Assembly (NCBI RefSeq): GCF_048544455.1
Contig: NC_133534.1
Location: 224,406,292-224,470,291, forward strand
Direction: 5' to 3'
From: Silene latifolia
Taxonomy: Eukaryota > Streptophyta > Magnoliopsida > Caryophyllales > Caryophyllaceae
DNA length: 64,000 nt
The notes beneath the pieces are model-generated. The model was not told the DNA's origin. It searched no databases and saw only the letters and a list, made by a program, of their open reading frames with translations. How positions within the stretch are numbered: the first letter of the stretch is position 1; each line of letters opens with the position of its first letter. Below are positions 1-10,127 of the stretch, piece after piece. The position numbers were made by a program, and so were the translations under genes.

Positions 1-650
1 ATCTTTGAAAAATCGTAAAAGTAAACAAAGCATTATTATATAAGAAGTTTTAAGTAAAATGTTTAACAAATCTCAAAGTAAACAAATAATATATAAAAGC
101 CTGAATAAGTAGTAATTTAAATAACAAAAAAATACTATTCCATATAAGAAACCAAGTAAAAAAAATCAAACTTCATCATCCACACGTGTTATTCCCTCCA
201 TAGTGCTCTCTCGGTCACCATAAATTCTTCAATCGCAGGGAACCAAACGCCATGCAGAAATTTAGATCTGATTAAATTGTGTTGTATCTTTTTGAAATTG
301 AAATGTGAAATGAATTCTTGGTAATCAAATTTCAGCATCCAAATTCCCATTCAAGTGTGTGGGAACACGCAACCGCTTGCTTTGAGCTTTAGTGGTGAAT
401 AATCATGAAAGAGAAAATGTGAACCACCACCGGTATCATTGTATGGAGGAAGAGATATTTTCCCTTACTTATGGCGGGTGTGAGAGAAATTAGAAACACA
501 AAGTACTTGTGGCGGGTGTGAGAGAAATTAGAAACCTCCCTTTTTTTAACAGTTGGAGCAACAAAGTACTTTGCTTAGTAGCAAGATATCTGCTTGAAAT
601 GTTCAGAAATACTAAATGTGATCGCCAAATTGTCACTGGTTTGATATGCA
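1..650. other. No gene recognised; short tandem duplication
   Basis: AT-rich sequence with no convincing coding region. A 25-bp segment beginning GGCGGGTGTGAGAGAAATTA occurs twice, at about 474-498 and 511-535, each followed or preceded by an AAAGTACTT motif, so this is a local tandem duplication. The short open frames here overlap one another on both strands and show no family resemblance. The stretch immediately precedes the TFIIB fragment and ends in what looks like an intron acceptor (TTGATATGCAG). Confidence 0.5.
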
Positions 651-785
651 GATGTTTCACAAGCCACTGGAGTTGCGGAGGGGACAATAAGAAACGTGTA
701 CAAGGACCTTTATCCCCACATTGCTAAGATTATTCCAACATGGTATGCTAAAGAGGAAGATCTGAAGAACTTGTGCAGCCCATAG
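651..785 (+). pseudogene. TFIIB C-terminal exon fragment
   Basis: The frame starting at 651 translates to 44 residues that run to a natural TAG stop and match the C-terminus of plant transcription initiation factor [23 protein letters not shown] followed by a stretch ending [15 protein letters not shown] bridges TBP at the core promoter to RNA polymerase II, and this piece is the end of the second cyclin-like repeat. The base context just upstream (TTGATATGCAG) resembles a 3' splice site, so the piece looks like the last exon of a TFIIB gene. No earlier TFIIB exon (zinc ribbon, first cyclin fold) is visible in the 650 bases upstream. I infer a duplicated or transposon-carried gene fragment; a real gene extending off the window through a long intron cannot be excluded. 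The exon itself has no frameshift or premature stop. Confidence 0.75.
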
Positions 786-1359
786 ATGATTTTTGGTGAA
801 GCAAAACGCAAAGGTCCAAGGCTTGCCACCGCAAGATGACACATGCTGATTTAAATCGGAATTGCAATACGGAATGCTACAAAAGCTTACTTTGATGGTG
901 GTTGATGGAAATATATACCCTCTCTTTCCATAAGGTGTAAGTAACTAGCATAGAAGTATTCACAATTCACTTGAATGCGCTACTCTTATGTTGACAAGCC
1001 CGCTTCCCCAGCCCCATTGTTCTGGCACAAATGAGTTTGCCTTGGAGAACAGAACCTCCCCTGGAAACATACAGGGATCCAGGTTTTCTTAATTTAATGA
1101 TCAGAACTCGGGTGGAATTTTGACGTTGATGATTTATTTCTACTTTGTTGGAGTTTGAAAAACATTTGAAAGAAGTTTGAGTGTTACTCCGTATAATGTA
1201 TATGGAACTTGGTGATATGCTAACCTTATAGTAACAATCAACATGTCTAGCAACTCGTTTAGAGTTATGTTAGATCTGGAAACCAAGTTGAATTAATAAT
1301 GAGATTTACTAGTGGGGTTAATTTTATTAGTGGGGAAGAGCTGGGATTCTATCTTCGTG
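786..1359. other. Non-coding stretch after the TFIIB exon
   Basis: No gene recognised. The first part could be the TFIIB 3' UTR copied with the exon. The rest is unremarkable AT-rich sequence up to the plastid-derived segment. Confidence 0.4.
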
Positions 1360-1632
1360 TCAGGGCCAAGGGCCAGTCTTAGGTAGACAGTTTCTATGGG
1401 ACCTAGGCCTCCCAAAAGGTAACGGAGGTGTGCAAAGGTTTCCTCGGGCGCAGCTTGACTTGACTGCAAGACCTACTAGTCGAATAGGGAGAAAGTCTGG
1501 CGTAGTGATGTGGAAGGGCCATTGATCAGCGGATAAAAGTCACTCTAGGGATAACTGGTTGATCTTCCCCAAGAGTTTATGTCGACGGGAAGGTTTAGTA
1601 CCTCGATGTCAGCTCTTTGCCACCTAGAGGGT
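1360..1632 (+). pseudogene. Plastid 23S rRNA fragment in nuclear DNA (NUPT)
   Basis: The segment follows the peptidyl-transferase region (domain V) of plastid 23S rRNA: GTAGACAGTTTCTATGGG, then CCTCCCAAAAGGTAACGGAG, GCAAAGGTTTCCTCGGGC, CGGATAAAAGTCACTCTAGG, GATCTTCCCCAAGAGTTTAT and TACCTCGATGTCAGCTCTTT. Compared with the plastid gene as I remember it, about 40 nt are missing after TTTCCTCGGGC. Many differences are C-to-T or G-to-A, the pattern expected when methylated nuclear DNA decays. It is therefore a nuclear insertion of plastid DNA and not a working rRNA gene. A mitochondrial 26S origin fits less well, because the CCTCGGGC block is plastid-like. Confidence 0.85.
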
Positions 1633-1734
1633 TAACCAAGTAAAGTGATGGTGAGTTGAAATATCCAATGACTAGGCGAAACTGTGAGTAGTGGTTTTTC
1701 ATCATACCTTGCTCGTCAATTTTGCCATGACTAC

Positions 1735-1956
1735 AAAATTGACCCGATCCAAATAACTAGACCTACACCCAAATTCAAGACCCGAACTTGTCCCGAACCC
1801 GAATTCACTTGACCCAATATAACTTGACCCGAATGTTCATGGTTCACTAATTAATATCCATAAATAACTTGATAATAGTTGATCCGTAACTGGTTATTGA
1901 TCTGGTCCGAAATGACCGACCCGAAGCTAACCTGGTTCCCCGTTTGCCAGGTCTAC
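1735..1956. repeat. Degraded GACCC-rich hAT-type element
   Basis: Repeated GACCCGA/CCCGAA words fill the stretch and it ends TTTGCCAGGTCTA, the same right end as the better preserved copies at 7913-8317 and 50128-50710. The left boundary (perhaps TAGACCTA near 1758) is decayed and I find no clear target-site duplication. The interior carries several substitutions that break up the repeat words, so this is probably an older copy. Confidence 0.5.
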
Positions 1957-2033
1957 CAGGACGACCTATTAGCGTCTTTTTCTCATAAAGATGCCAAAAC
2001 ATACAATTGCCATAAAGTGTAGATAAGACTAGG

Positions 2034-3155
2034 GCTTCGTTTGATAAGGTATTTTAGGTACCTGATTTTGTCAAAGTAGCTTATTTGACAAAATTTAAGG
2101 TACCATATTTTTTTTAGCTCTGTTTGGCAAAACTACCTGAAAAGGTAGCTGAAACCTGAAAAGCTAACTGAAAACTGAAAAGGTAACTGATAAGGTAGTT
2201 GAAAATTATGAACTGATAAGGTAACTGATTATATAAAAATGTGTTTGACAAACTAGATGAAAAGGTAGTTGATTTTGGTGAAATGACGTAAAAGGATATG
2301 AAAATTATTTAATATTATAGAATAAAAGGGTAAAAAATGGAAAATAAGTCATTTCAGGTACCTGATTTCTCAAATGCTACCTGAGGTAGCATTTTATTTT
2401 AGGTACCTTATTTGACCAAATAAGCTACTTGCCAAACACTTGCAAAAAAATCAAGTAGCTGAAATTTTGGTCAAATAAGCTACTTTGGTTAAATAAGCTA
2501 CCTGAAGTGTTGTGCCAAACAGAGCCTTTGTAAGCGTTTGACAAGTAGCTTATTTAACCAAATAAGCTACCTGAAATAAAACTTTACCTAGAGTAGCATT
2601 TGAGATTTCAGGTACCTGATTTGATTTGATTTTCCGTTTTTACCCCTTAAATTTATACTACTCCCTCCGTACCAGACCAAAAGTAACACTTACTATAAAC
2701 GGACGTACCACACCAAAGGTAACATTCCTTATTTGGCCCACAACATTACTAAATTATCCTTATACCTATTTGATATTTACACAAAATGTCATTACATACC
2801 CCACCTACTAACCCACAATTAAACTCACAATTACATACCCCACCTATTTTTTCCCTCTTTACCCTTATTTTTTCTACATTTTCTTAAATACTCCACTTTT
2901 CCCTACGTTACCTTTGGTGTGGTACGGAGGGAGTATTAAATAAATATCATATTCTTTTATACCATTTAATCAAAATCAGTTAGCTTTTCAGTTAGTTTAT
3001 CTCACACTTTTTTATATAATCAACTATCTTATCAGTTCTTAATTTTCAGCAACCTTATCAGTTTACCTTTTCAGGTTTCAGTTAGCTTTTCAGTTTTCAG
3101 CTAACTTTTCAGGATTCACCCACCTTTTCAGTTAGTTTTACAAAACAGAACCTAC
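2034..3155. repeat. Inverted-repeat MITE complex (AGCTACCTGAAA family)
   Basis: The motif AGGTAGCTGAAACCTGAAAA and its reverse complement recur many times: 2034-2526 begins GGGCTTCGTTTGATAAG and ends GCCAAACAGAGCC, and a second related module runs from 2527 to about 3155, ending AAAACAGAACC. Each half can pair with the other, giving large hairpins. The ends (GGCTCTGTTTGGCA type) look like a small terminal-inverted-repeat transposon. There is no coding content. A Stowaway element (2661-2934) has inserted into the second module. I could not find an unambiguous target-site duplication for the outer element, so the family assignment is open. Confidence 0.6.
2661..2934. mobile_element. Stowaway (Tc1/mariner-type) MITE
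   Basis: Terminal inverted repeats CTCCCTCCGTACC...GGTACGGAGGGAG are flanked on both sides by TA, the target dinucleotide of Tc1/mariner elements. Inside each end the motif ACCAAAGGTAACA / TGTTACCTTTGGTGTGG extends the inverted repeat. It has no coding capacity, as expected for a MITE mobilised by a transposase in trans. Confidence 0.85.
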
Positions 3156-3669
3156 ATTTCCATATATTAATGAGTGAATTAATAATTATTCTCTTTTAGA
3201 TACCATTTTCTAAAAAAAAAAAATTTTTTTATTAAATTATTCCCCTCAAATATTTTAAGGTCAAAAATTATCCTAATTTTCACTTTCAGGCAAAAGTCTT
3301 TTTTATGACCATTTTGCCCCTGTGTTAATAGTTAGACATTAGGTGATGAAGACTACAATAGCAAAATCGCAAATGGTAAGCTAATTAAGGATGACGACTA
3401 CATAAATTGCAAATTACAAAAGAGCAATCTTACCTTAAATTGGGGAAAAATAAAAGAAGAGAGGAGAGACTAGAGAGAGTTGAAGGAGATGAATGAATTG
3501 AAGAGTATAAGGGAGAGAGAAGACCTCAACTATATAAAAACATAAAGGATGGGAAAATCATCATAAAATTAGTCTTTTAAACCAGAAAATTTGAATTCTA
3601 GGGAACTTTTCGGCTAAACGGTCTACGTGAAAAGCTAGTCCACGTAGCCTCTTTGGTGCCAAGATAAAG
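3156..3669. other. AT-rich stretch, nothing recognised
   Basis: Homopolymer-rich sequence with GAGAGA-type purine runs near 3450-3520. I see no coding or transposon signature that I can name. Confidence 0.4.
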
Positions 3670-3801
3670 AGGTTGCATTCTGTAAGAGACTTGTGGGTTG
3701 ACTGGTGTTAGGATGGGAGCTAGTTTCATTGTGGGATGATGGAGATGTCGGAAGCCTGACCTCCCTTGGCTGCTTATACATTGCTAATTGCAGCATGTTT
3801 C
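3670..3801 (+). pseudogene. NLR leucine-rich-repeat fragment
   Basis: The frame from 3718 gives ELVSLWDDGDVGSLTSLGCL followed by YIANCSMF. This lines up with the intact NLR downstream, which has ELESLWEDDIVGGLTSLCYL followed by SIVNCPKL at about 6590-6670. The preceding 50 bases (RLHSVRDLWVDWC, then a stop and a frame change) look like an adjoining repeat of the same LRR. The fragment is broken by stops and has no NB-ARC portion, so it is a relic of a related resistance gene lying 0.7 kb upstream of the intact one. Confidence 0.7.
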
Positions 3802-4536
3802 CCTGGAGAAATTGCTAATTATCAACTGTCAAGAGTGGGTATTGGACAAAGGCCAAGGATGTTGCTTCCACAAACGTGGCAAACTCTTTACAGGGTGACT
3901 TAATGAAGCTACAATTAATTAGATACTTGGGTTAATCCAAATAATTACATATCAAAGGGTGAATTAATTCAGTTGTTGTTACACTTCATTCTCATTTCTA
4001 ATTGTAATTGTGACATTGCTTAGTCTTTGATTTAAGGACTATGTATTTCAATTCCGTGTGCTCATGTATTATTTTTAAAAGATGATAACATGTATTATTT
4101 ATTATCATATATCCACCAGTTTAATTTAACATAAACTATAACAAATGGACGCTTATGACGACTATGTGTGTATACCTTTATTCATTATGACTTCTTCTTT
4201 GTTGATTAATTTGGTACCCTGAGAAGTCACCGTGATCGTGCAACGTTTAATTCAGCATCCTGGCAAGTTAGCGCGATCGTGCGACCTACAACGCTACATA
4301 AACTCTGGCTTTTTCAATATGACTATTTCATCAATGCATAGTAGCATTGTTTATCACCATATATGTAATACTATGTATTATATAACTCATAATTTAGTAC
4401 TATATATCTACGCATTTTGGTTGCAGTTTATACCACACAATACCATCCCAATTCCAATCAAAACCAAACTACATTTGTATCCATTACTTAACTTATTAAC
4501 ACCCTTGTTTTAATCTACAAAACTTATTAATATTTG
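3802..4536. other. Upstream region of the NLR gene
   Basis: AT-rich non-coding stretch that should contain the NLR promoter. A TACTATATATC motif near 4389 could serve as a TATA element, but several such AT-rich words occur and I cannot choose one. Two related phrases (CACCGTGATCGTGCAACG at about 4229 and GCGCGATCGTGCGACC at about 4269) form a short imperfect direct repeat. Confidence 0.4.
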
Positions 4537-7068
4537 ATGGCGGAAGCTATTATTTTACCCCTCGCAAATTCCATCCTGAAAACAATTGCTTCTTTCACAG
4601 GTGACCTTGTGACGGAAAATGTTGTTGAACAAAGCCAGGCTTTAAAATCAGTTAAGGAAGATGTCAAGGCCATTGCTAAACACCTTCATAGCATTACCTC
4701 TGTACTTGAAGATGCTGAAGCTAAGCAATACAGCAATGCTGCAGCCGCCGTCAAGGTTTGGCTAAGCCATCTCAAGAGTATTATTTTTGATATTGATGAT
4801 TTGTTGGATGAAGCCGCCACTGATGCTTTGCAAATGACTCTCAACCAAGGCCACGCTGTCGTTCCTCAACTTAGGTACTCTCTTTCCATAAAACCCCTTA
4901 TTTCGCGCTTTCACAAAATAAAAGACCTCCGTCTACAACTTGAGCGCACTGTCTTTAAGAAAAATGAATTCGGTGTAACTGATAGTCCTCCAGTTGAAGC
5001 TCCCACCAGTGTTAAAAGAGATATTTTTGATGTGTCTGGCTTTGTGAATCCAGTAAACATTGTCGGAAGAGATGAGGCTAAAAACAACATTATAAATAGA
5101 GTATTGGGTCTAGGTAACGACGAGTGTACCCTCTCTGTGCTCCCAATCCTTGGAATGGGTGGGATCGGGAAAACTGCACTTGCTAAATTAGTATACTCGG
5201 ATATTGATCAATTCGATATCAAATTATGGGTATGCGTCTCTGATAAGTTTGACATTCAAAAACTATTACAAGACATACTAAAAGCTATTACTTCTTACAA
5301 AGATACATCAAACTACACTTTAGAAGACTTGGCGGAAAGTCTTCAATGTGAGTTGATTGACAAAAAGTTTTTACTAGTGTTGGATGATCTGTGGGAAGAT
5401 GATGTTATGTTATGGAAGAGGTTGAAGGATATACTTAGTGTTGGTGAAAGGGGAAGTGTAATTTTGATCACCACGAGAATAGAAAAGGTCGCTTCCATCA
5501 CTCAAACTGTTGAACCTTATCATTTGGATAAGCTTTCAGATTCAGTTTGTTGGCATATATTCAGTAGTTTAGCCTTTGTGGATGGTGACGAGCAGGAAAG
5601 GTACCCAACACTTTGTGAGATTGGTCACTCTATAGTTATTGACAAGTGTTGTGGAATTCCTCTTGTTGTGCAATGTTTGGGAAGTTTGTTACGGGGGGAA
5701 AGAGATGAAGGAGAATGGATGCGAATTAAGAATATGGATAACTTGAACCAATTAGATGATGGACGATACAATACGGTCAAACAACTCTTAAAGCTGAGTT
5801 ATGACAAACTCCCGTCTCATTTGAAATCGTGTTTTGCTCATCTGTCATTGTATGCCAAGGACACTGTTTACGTTACTCTTTGTAACATTTATTATTGGAG
5901 TGCCCTAGGAGTATTGCAGCTCCATGATAAAATTAACTTGGAGCGCAATATCATCAACGAGCTGTTATCAAGATCTATGCTTCAAGATGTAGAATGGAAT
6001 TTTAACAACACGATTGTTACATTTAAGATGCATGATCTTTTGCATGATCTAGCAGGGGATGTACTCGGGGACGAGTTTGCCGTTGTAACTGATGAAAACA
6101 AGCTCAGTGTACCAGCTTCGTCAAGGTATATATCTTGGGGATTGAGCTATTTGGCCGATAATGATTTTCCCGAACAAATGAAAGCAAGAAAAGCTAGGGC
6201 ATTCATTTTCTACTATGAAATGAGATGTATAAGTAAATGTTTTTTAGAAGGCATTTTAGCCAATATGCCTTGTCTCCGCATACTGGGTCTTGGGAGCGGC
6301 CAGTTCGAGGAGCTTCCGACCTCAATTGGGAATTTGAAGCACTTGCGAGTTCTCAACCTGTCGAACAATTCCCTCATTAAATCACTCCCAGACACAGTTT
6401 GTGAGTTATTGAATCTGGAATGTCTACTTGTTGACCGGTGCCAACAACTAGAAGAATTACCGACAGAGATTTACAAGCTGATAAATTTGAGGTTTCTTAC
6501 TCTGACTACTTGTCAGAGAAGCTTAGTTGGCACTAATTTTAATAGATTGCCTTCCTTACAGCATCTGCAGTTCATTTCTTGTATGGAACTGGAATCGTTA
6601 TGGGAAGATGACATCGTTGGAGGCTTAACTTCTCTTTGCTACTTGAGTATCGTTAATTGCCCTAAGTTGACAAGGCTTCCAGATAGCATGAAACTACTTG
6701 TAGGTCTTGAGGACTTGCGGTTTGTCAATTGTGAAGAGTTGGATTTAGAAAGAGGAGAAGCTCTGAGTGGTCTTCTGAGCCTTGGAACATTTGCCCTTTG
6801 TGGGGTTCCGAGGCTATCGTGCCTGCCAAATGATATGGGATCCGCCAGCAGCTCACTCAAATATATGTACATACAAGACTGCCAAGGATTATATGAGCTT
6901 CCCAACTGGTTGCAGTCATGTGCCTGTCTTGAGAGTTTACGCATTGTGAATTGTCCGCACATATCACGAAGATGTGCAGCCCCTGGTGGAGAAGACTGGT
7001 CTCTAATTCAACATCTTCCTGAATTTTGGCTTGACAATTGTTGCCTAATTGCTTCAAAACAACAATAA
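4537..7068 (+). CDS. CC-NBS-LRR disease resistance protein (RGA type)
   Basis: Single-exon CNL immune receptor of 843 residues, probably cytoplasmic, which would detect pathogen effectors and trigger resistance. The ATG at 4537 is preferred; the codon before it is TTG. The Rx-type coiled-coil (about 1-150) contains DIDDLLDEA. The NB-ARC domain has the P-loop GMGGIGKTALAK (from 206), kinase-2 KKFLLVLDDLW (about 276-286), RNBS-B GSVILITTR, a GLPL-like CCGIPLVVQC (about 371-380) and MHD as KMHDLLHDLA (MHD at 498-500). LRRs run from about 580 to the end, e.g. LRILGLGSGQFEELP and LKHLRVLNLSNN. The RNBS-D region reads SCFAHLSLYAKD and the following helix lacks the common LWxAEGF motif, so it is divergent there. 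It is shorter than many RGA proteins (often over 1,000 residues) because the LRR domain is short. All nucleotide-binding motifs are intact, so it is probably functional. LRR relics lie at 3.7 kb and perhaps 60.2 kb. Confidence 0.93.
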   Translation: MAEAIILPLANSILKTIASFTGDLVTENVVEQSQALKSVKEDVKAIAKHLHSITSVLEDAEAKQYSNAAAAVKVWLSHLKSIIFDIDDLLDEAATDALQMTLNQGHAVVPQLRYSLSIKPLISRFHKIKDLRLQLERTVFKKNEFGVTDSPPVEAPTSVKRDIFDVSGFVNPVNIVGRDEAKNNIINRVLGLGNDECTLSVLPILGMGGIGKTALAKLVYSDIDQFDIKLWVCVSDKFDIQKLLQDILKAITSYKDTSNYTLEDLAESLQCELIDKKFLLVLDDLWEDDVMLWKRLKDILSVGERGSVILITTRIEKVASITQTVEPYHLDKLSDSVCWHIFSSLAFVDGDEQERYPTLCEIGHSIVIDKCCGIPLVVQCLGSLLRGERDEGEWMRIKNMDNLNQLDDGRYNTVKQLLKLSYDKLPSHLKSCFAHLSLYAKDTVYVTLCNIYYWSALGVLQLHDKINLERNIINELLSRSMLQDVEWNFNNTIVTFKMHDLLHDLAGDVLGDEFAVVTDENKLSVPASSRYISWGLSYLADNDFPEQMKARKARAFIFYYEMRCISKCFLEGILANMPCLRILGLGSGQFEELPTSIGNLKHLRVLNLSNNSLIKSLPDTVCELLNLECLLVDRCQQLEELPTEIYKLINLRFLTLTTCQRSLVGTNFNRLPSLQHLQFISCMELESLWEDDIVGGLTSLCYLSIVNCPKLTRLPDSMKLLVGLEDLRFVNCEELDLERGEALSGLLSLGTFALCGVPRLSCLPNDMGSASSSLKYMYIQDCQGLYELPNWLQSCACLESLRIVNCPHISRRCAAPGGEDWSLIQHLPEFWLDNCCLIASKQQ

Positions 7069-7454
7069 ACATGCATGGTCTAACTTCCTTTCCTTTCCTT
7101 CTTTCTGATTTGCATTATCTTAAAAGTTGTTTTAAGTTGAAAGACACTGGCAACTGTATGTTCTTACTCTATATGTGTGTCAGTGTGTACTTTGAATCTA
7201 GTGTGTTTTCATTTTATGTTTGTATTATGGGAAAAATAAAGAAAAACAGGCGAAGCAAGTTTGTTTGAATCTAGCTTGTTTTCACTTTCAGTTTGCATTT
7301 TGTTTCATTATATACATGGAAAATCAAAATATGTTTTTGCCACTGATATTGATAGTAATTTGCTTTAAATTCGATTGTTATGGGTGTTTGTTACTATACA
7401 TTTCATGTTTTTAGTTTGCTTCTTTTTCCTTTTTACAATGTATAGTCGTAAAAC
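7069..7454. other. NLR 3' flank with a short tandem duplication
   Basis: Probable 3' UTR and spacer. A segment beginning TTTGAATCTAGTGTGTTTTC at about 7192 is repeated imperfectly at about 7264, so a roughly 70-bp unit is present twice. No coding region is recognised. Confidence 0.4.
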
Positions 7455-7655
7455 TCGGAGCATCAAGAGTAGTATGAGCATGTGAATTCTAATTGTGGTA
7501 TGGCTGATGCACTTGGAGCAGTCCAAGAATGCGTTTATATTGTCAGAGGTGACCAAAGTTGAGATGGTAGTCACATTGAATTGGTGATGTCAAGTACTAT
7601 ACAGAATGTAATAACACTGGAAGGAAAGGAGAAAGAGAGCTGAAGCATTAGGTTC
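7455..7655 (+). pseudogene. UGT C-terminal fragment
   Basis: The nucleotide sequence follows the end of the intact UGT at 53254-54657. GAGCATCAAGAGTAGTATGA corresponds to the SISMG part of the PSPG box, TGGCTGATGCACTTGGAGCA to the WPMHSEQ region, AAGAATGCGTTT matches exactly, and GAATTGGTGATGTCAAGTA corresponds to ELVMSSS. About 25 nt are missing relative to the intact gene between GATGGTAGTCA and CATTGAATTGG, and there are frameshifts and stops. Only the last part of the gene is present. It lies 0.4 kb after the NLR and on the same strand, so this is the relic of a UGT copy that once neighboured the resistance gene. Confidence 0.75.
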
Positions 7656-7767
7656 TTGTGCGCAACTTCATCCAAATTTGATTCTTCTGACATTACTCCT
7701 ACTAGAGTAGATGATAATCATTCCCAAATCCCAACAACTGTATTTTCGGGAGATGCCTAAGTAGTAG

Positions 7768-7904
7768 ACTTTTTTTTTTTCTTTTTTTTTTCAAACGGAG
7801 CGCACTTAGTCGCATTAAAATAGAGGGGAGGGAGATTCGAACCTGGAACCTATTGTCCAAATAACTCCGTCTTAACCACTAGTCTAAGACATTTTTGGTA
7901 GCTT
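7768..7904 (-). mobile_element. tRNA-derived SINE
   Basis: On the minus strand the segment reads GTCTTAGACTAGTGGTTAAG (A-box-like), then GGTTCCAGGTTCGAATCTCC (the B box GGTTCGAATC), and ends in an A-rich tail, seen on the plus strand as a T-rich run at about 7770-7791. These are the internal RNA polymerase III promoter boxes and tail of a plant SINE. It has no coding capacity. It is not a functional tRNA because no cloverleaf can be completed. I could not fix the flanking duplication with confidence. Confidence 0.6.
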
Positions 7905-7912
7905 GTAACAAG

Positions 7913-8317
7913 TAGACCTGGCAAAAGCAACCCAATCCGATTGACCCGACGCGAAAAGACTGACCCGAGACCCGAAGTGACCCAAACTACATCACCCAAA
8001 TGTGACTCGAAGACCCAACCCGACCCGAACATGACCCGAGCTTTCTTGACTTGTAACTGTCCCGACCCGAAAATGACCCGATCCAAAACCACCAAACCCG
8101 AAAATGACCTGGCAAAATATAGCTCTTATTGAACCGAAAAGACTTGAAATGACTATTTCTCTATTATTCATTGACCCGAAAATGACCCGACCTGAAACAA
8201 CCCGGTCCGCTTGACCCGAAACCCGAAATGACCCGTCCCGACCCGAATTAACCCAAAACCAATAAGAGACTGAACTGACCCGACCTAAACCCAACCCGTT
8301 GACCCGTTTTGTCAGGT
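7913..8317. mobile_element. hAT-type non-autonomous element filled with GACCC repeats
   Basis: It starts TAGACCTGGCAAAA and ends TTTTGTCAGGT(CTA), an inverted repeat. The flanks GTAACAAG (7905-7912) and CTAACAAG (8318-8325) agree at 7 of 8 positions, an 8-bp target duplication as in hAT elements. The interior is almost only GACCCGA, CCCGAAA and TGACCCG words; the open frames there are translations of this repeat. Related copies lie at 50128-50710 and, degraded, at 1735-1956 and 62175-62600. Confidence 0.75.
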
Positions 8318-8325
8318 CTAACAAG

Positions 8326-8756
8326 CCGGTTTCTAAGATAGACAACAGTCAACTAGTTAAGCTGGTCGTTTATCCAACCTCCTATTGATCAATAATAATA
8401 ATTGTACGAGCTCGACTTTCCATGTGAGTATCAATAAGTGTTTTGATATATAGAATGACCATCATATATTATAAGACAATTTTATTCTATAATGTGTAAC
8501 TATCTTTACCCTCTACCTACCCAATCCGTCTGGCTTGTGACGGAGGTACCCGTCGCAAGCTTGCGACGGGTCGGATAGTGTCATATTGCTGGAAAATGGG
8601 TCGACAAGTTGGACTGTTTACAAATAGTGAATGTGGACTTTGGGACTGCACAAATATTAGGTGATAGATATTTACTGTTGACGTTTTAATTGCTCCCATT
8701 AAAAAATAATTAAACCACCCCCCTTCCCAATGTACTGTGCACGGTTATTGTTAACC
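8326..8756. other. Non-coding; contains a perfect palindrome at 8548-8571
   Basis: No gene is seen. At 8548-8571 lies a perfect 24-bp palindrome centred on GCAAGCTTGC within CCGTCGCAAGCTTGCGACGG. The same 20-bp core occurs at 20759-20778, so it is probably the end of a dispersed MITE rather than a local regulatory site. Confidence 0.5.
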
Positions 8757-8761
8757 TACTC

Positions 8762-10111
8762 TGTAATACTCCGTATTTATAAGTCTTTGGGTACTCTATC
8801 GAGTAGGCCTTACTCTGTCGAGTAAGGGTAAGTTGCGAAATAAAATAGTTTTCGACTGTTTGGGTACTCGATCGAGTAGTCGGGGCACTCGATCGAGTAG
8901 GGGGGGTACTCGATCGAGTACCTTGGGTACTCGATCGAGTGTTCGGTTTTACGGGGAATTTTCTCGGGTTTTGTTAATTATGCGATTAAGGTATTTAAGT
9001 ATCGTCGTCATTGTTTTAAATCACTTTTACAAAACCTAAATTCCTGTTTAAGAGAGAAAGCAAACAAGTCCATCTTCTTAATCGCATTCTTAGCAATTCC
9101 CGGAGTTCAGACGGTCAGTTCTTGTCGTTGTTCGTACCGTTGAGTTCCTTGCGTCGAGGGTAAGATCTATGTACCCTTTTTATTGTATTTCCTTTGATTT
9201 GGTTAAACCCTAATTAGGGATTTGGGGGTTTTTGTGTAGATTGTGATTCGGTAGTGTTTGTATGTTTGTATAATAGGAGGAGGTTTTGTAGAAGAGCCTT
9301 TTTGATACAGCTGTAGAGACCGTCTGATAATTATGCTTTCCAGGTAGGATTCCCTACTCAGTATTAGTCCCATAATGGGATGATTGTTGATGTGTGAGAT
9401 TGATTGTTTGATATAGTGATTATATTGTAACGGTTGTTGATGTTGTGATTGTGATTGGTTGTCTATGGTTCTCGAGATGCGTTCTCGGCTGAGTGGAGTC
9501 ACTTGCGGGAGTGACTTCACGCCCTAGTTTCGCCCTTCGTGGAACCCGCCACGGAAGGGGATGTGCACATTAATGGGACAGGGTTATCGCTCGGTATGAT
9601 GAGCGGGGCTTAGGTGGGAACGGCTGCGGTCCCCCCCTGCGGGGTCCGGTGGACGATCGGTGATTGAGATTGATGGGATTGAGTAGTAGTTGTGTGTATG
9701 TGTGACGGTTAAGTCATACATGTGTATCTTCGTTGATATATATATAAGTTGTGTGATTAGTACCGACCCGTTTAAATGTTTTAAAAACTGTGGTGATCCA
9801 TTCGGGGTGGTGAGCGATTGCTTAGCGGGTATATCTTGGATACGCGTGGGATCTAGTGGGATGGAGTCATCACATATCGTAGTCTTTAGTCTTCCATTTG
9901 TGTTTATTAGAACAGTTCCTTTCAGTTGGTTTATAGTTTGAGAACAGTTGTATTTTGCTTACGGTTGGTTTTGTTATGTAATCACTTAAACTTATTTAAT
10001 AAAGTATGTTTCTTCATTGTCATATGATTATCATGCCTCGGGTAACCGAGATGGTAGCATCCTTATACCTGAGTGGTCCTGGTAAGGCACTTGGAGTATG
10101 GGGGTGTTACA
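8762..10111 (+). repeat. 5' LTR of the 8.76-kb element
   Basis: 1,350 bp, TG...CA ends. Four copies of the palindrome ACTCGATCGAGT begin at 8866, 8887, 8908 and 8929, exactly 21 bp apart, with two imperfect copies upstream. A poly(A)-signal word AATAAA lies at about 9998. Compared with the 3' LTR it is nearly identical except for a few scrambled patches. Confidence 0.88.
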
Positions 10112-10113
10112 AA

Positions 10114-10127
10114 TGGTATCAGAGAGA
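10114..10127 (+). other. Primer-binding site (initiator tRNA-Met type)
   Basis: TGGTATCAGAGAGA directly follows the LTR end after two bases. The first eleven bases, TGGTATCAGAG, are the standard complement to the 3' end of plant initiator tRNA-Met. Confidence 0.8.

Noticed and set aside
1360..1632. A working organellar or nuclear rRNA gene
   Set aside because: It is a fragment with a deletion and many transitions in the most conserved rRNA region.
4534..4536. TTG as the first codon of the NLR
   Set aside because: The ATG directly after it (4537) gives the standard MAEA start of CC-NBS-LRR proteins; non-ATG initiation is not needed.
7800..7900. tRNA gene suggested by GGTTCGAATC
   Set aside because: Only the polymerase III boxes fit; no acceptor or anticodon stems can be formed and an A-rich tail follows, so it is a SINE.
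7850..8345. Overlapping open frames of 63-117 codons on both strands
   Set aside because: They translate the GACCC repeat interior of the hAT-type element.
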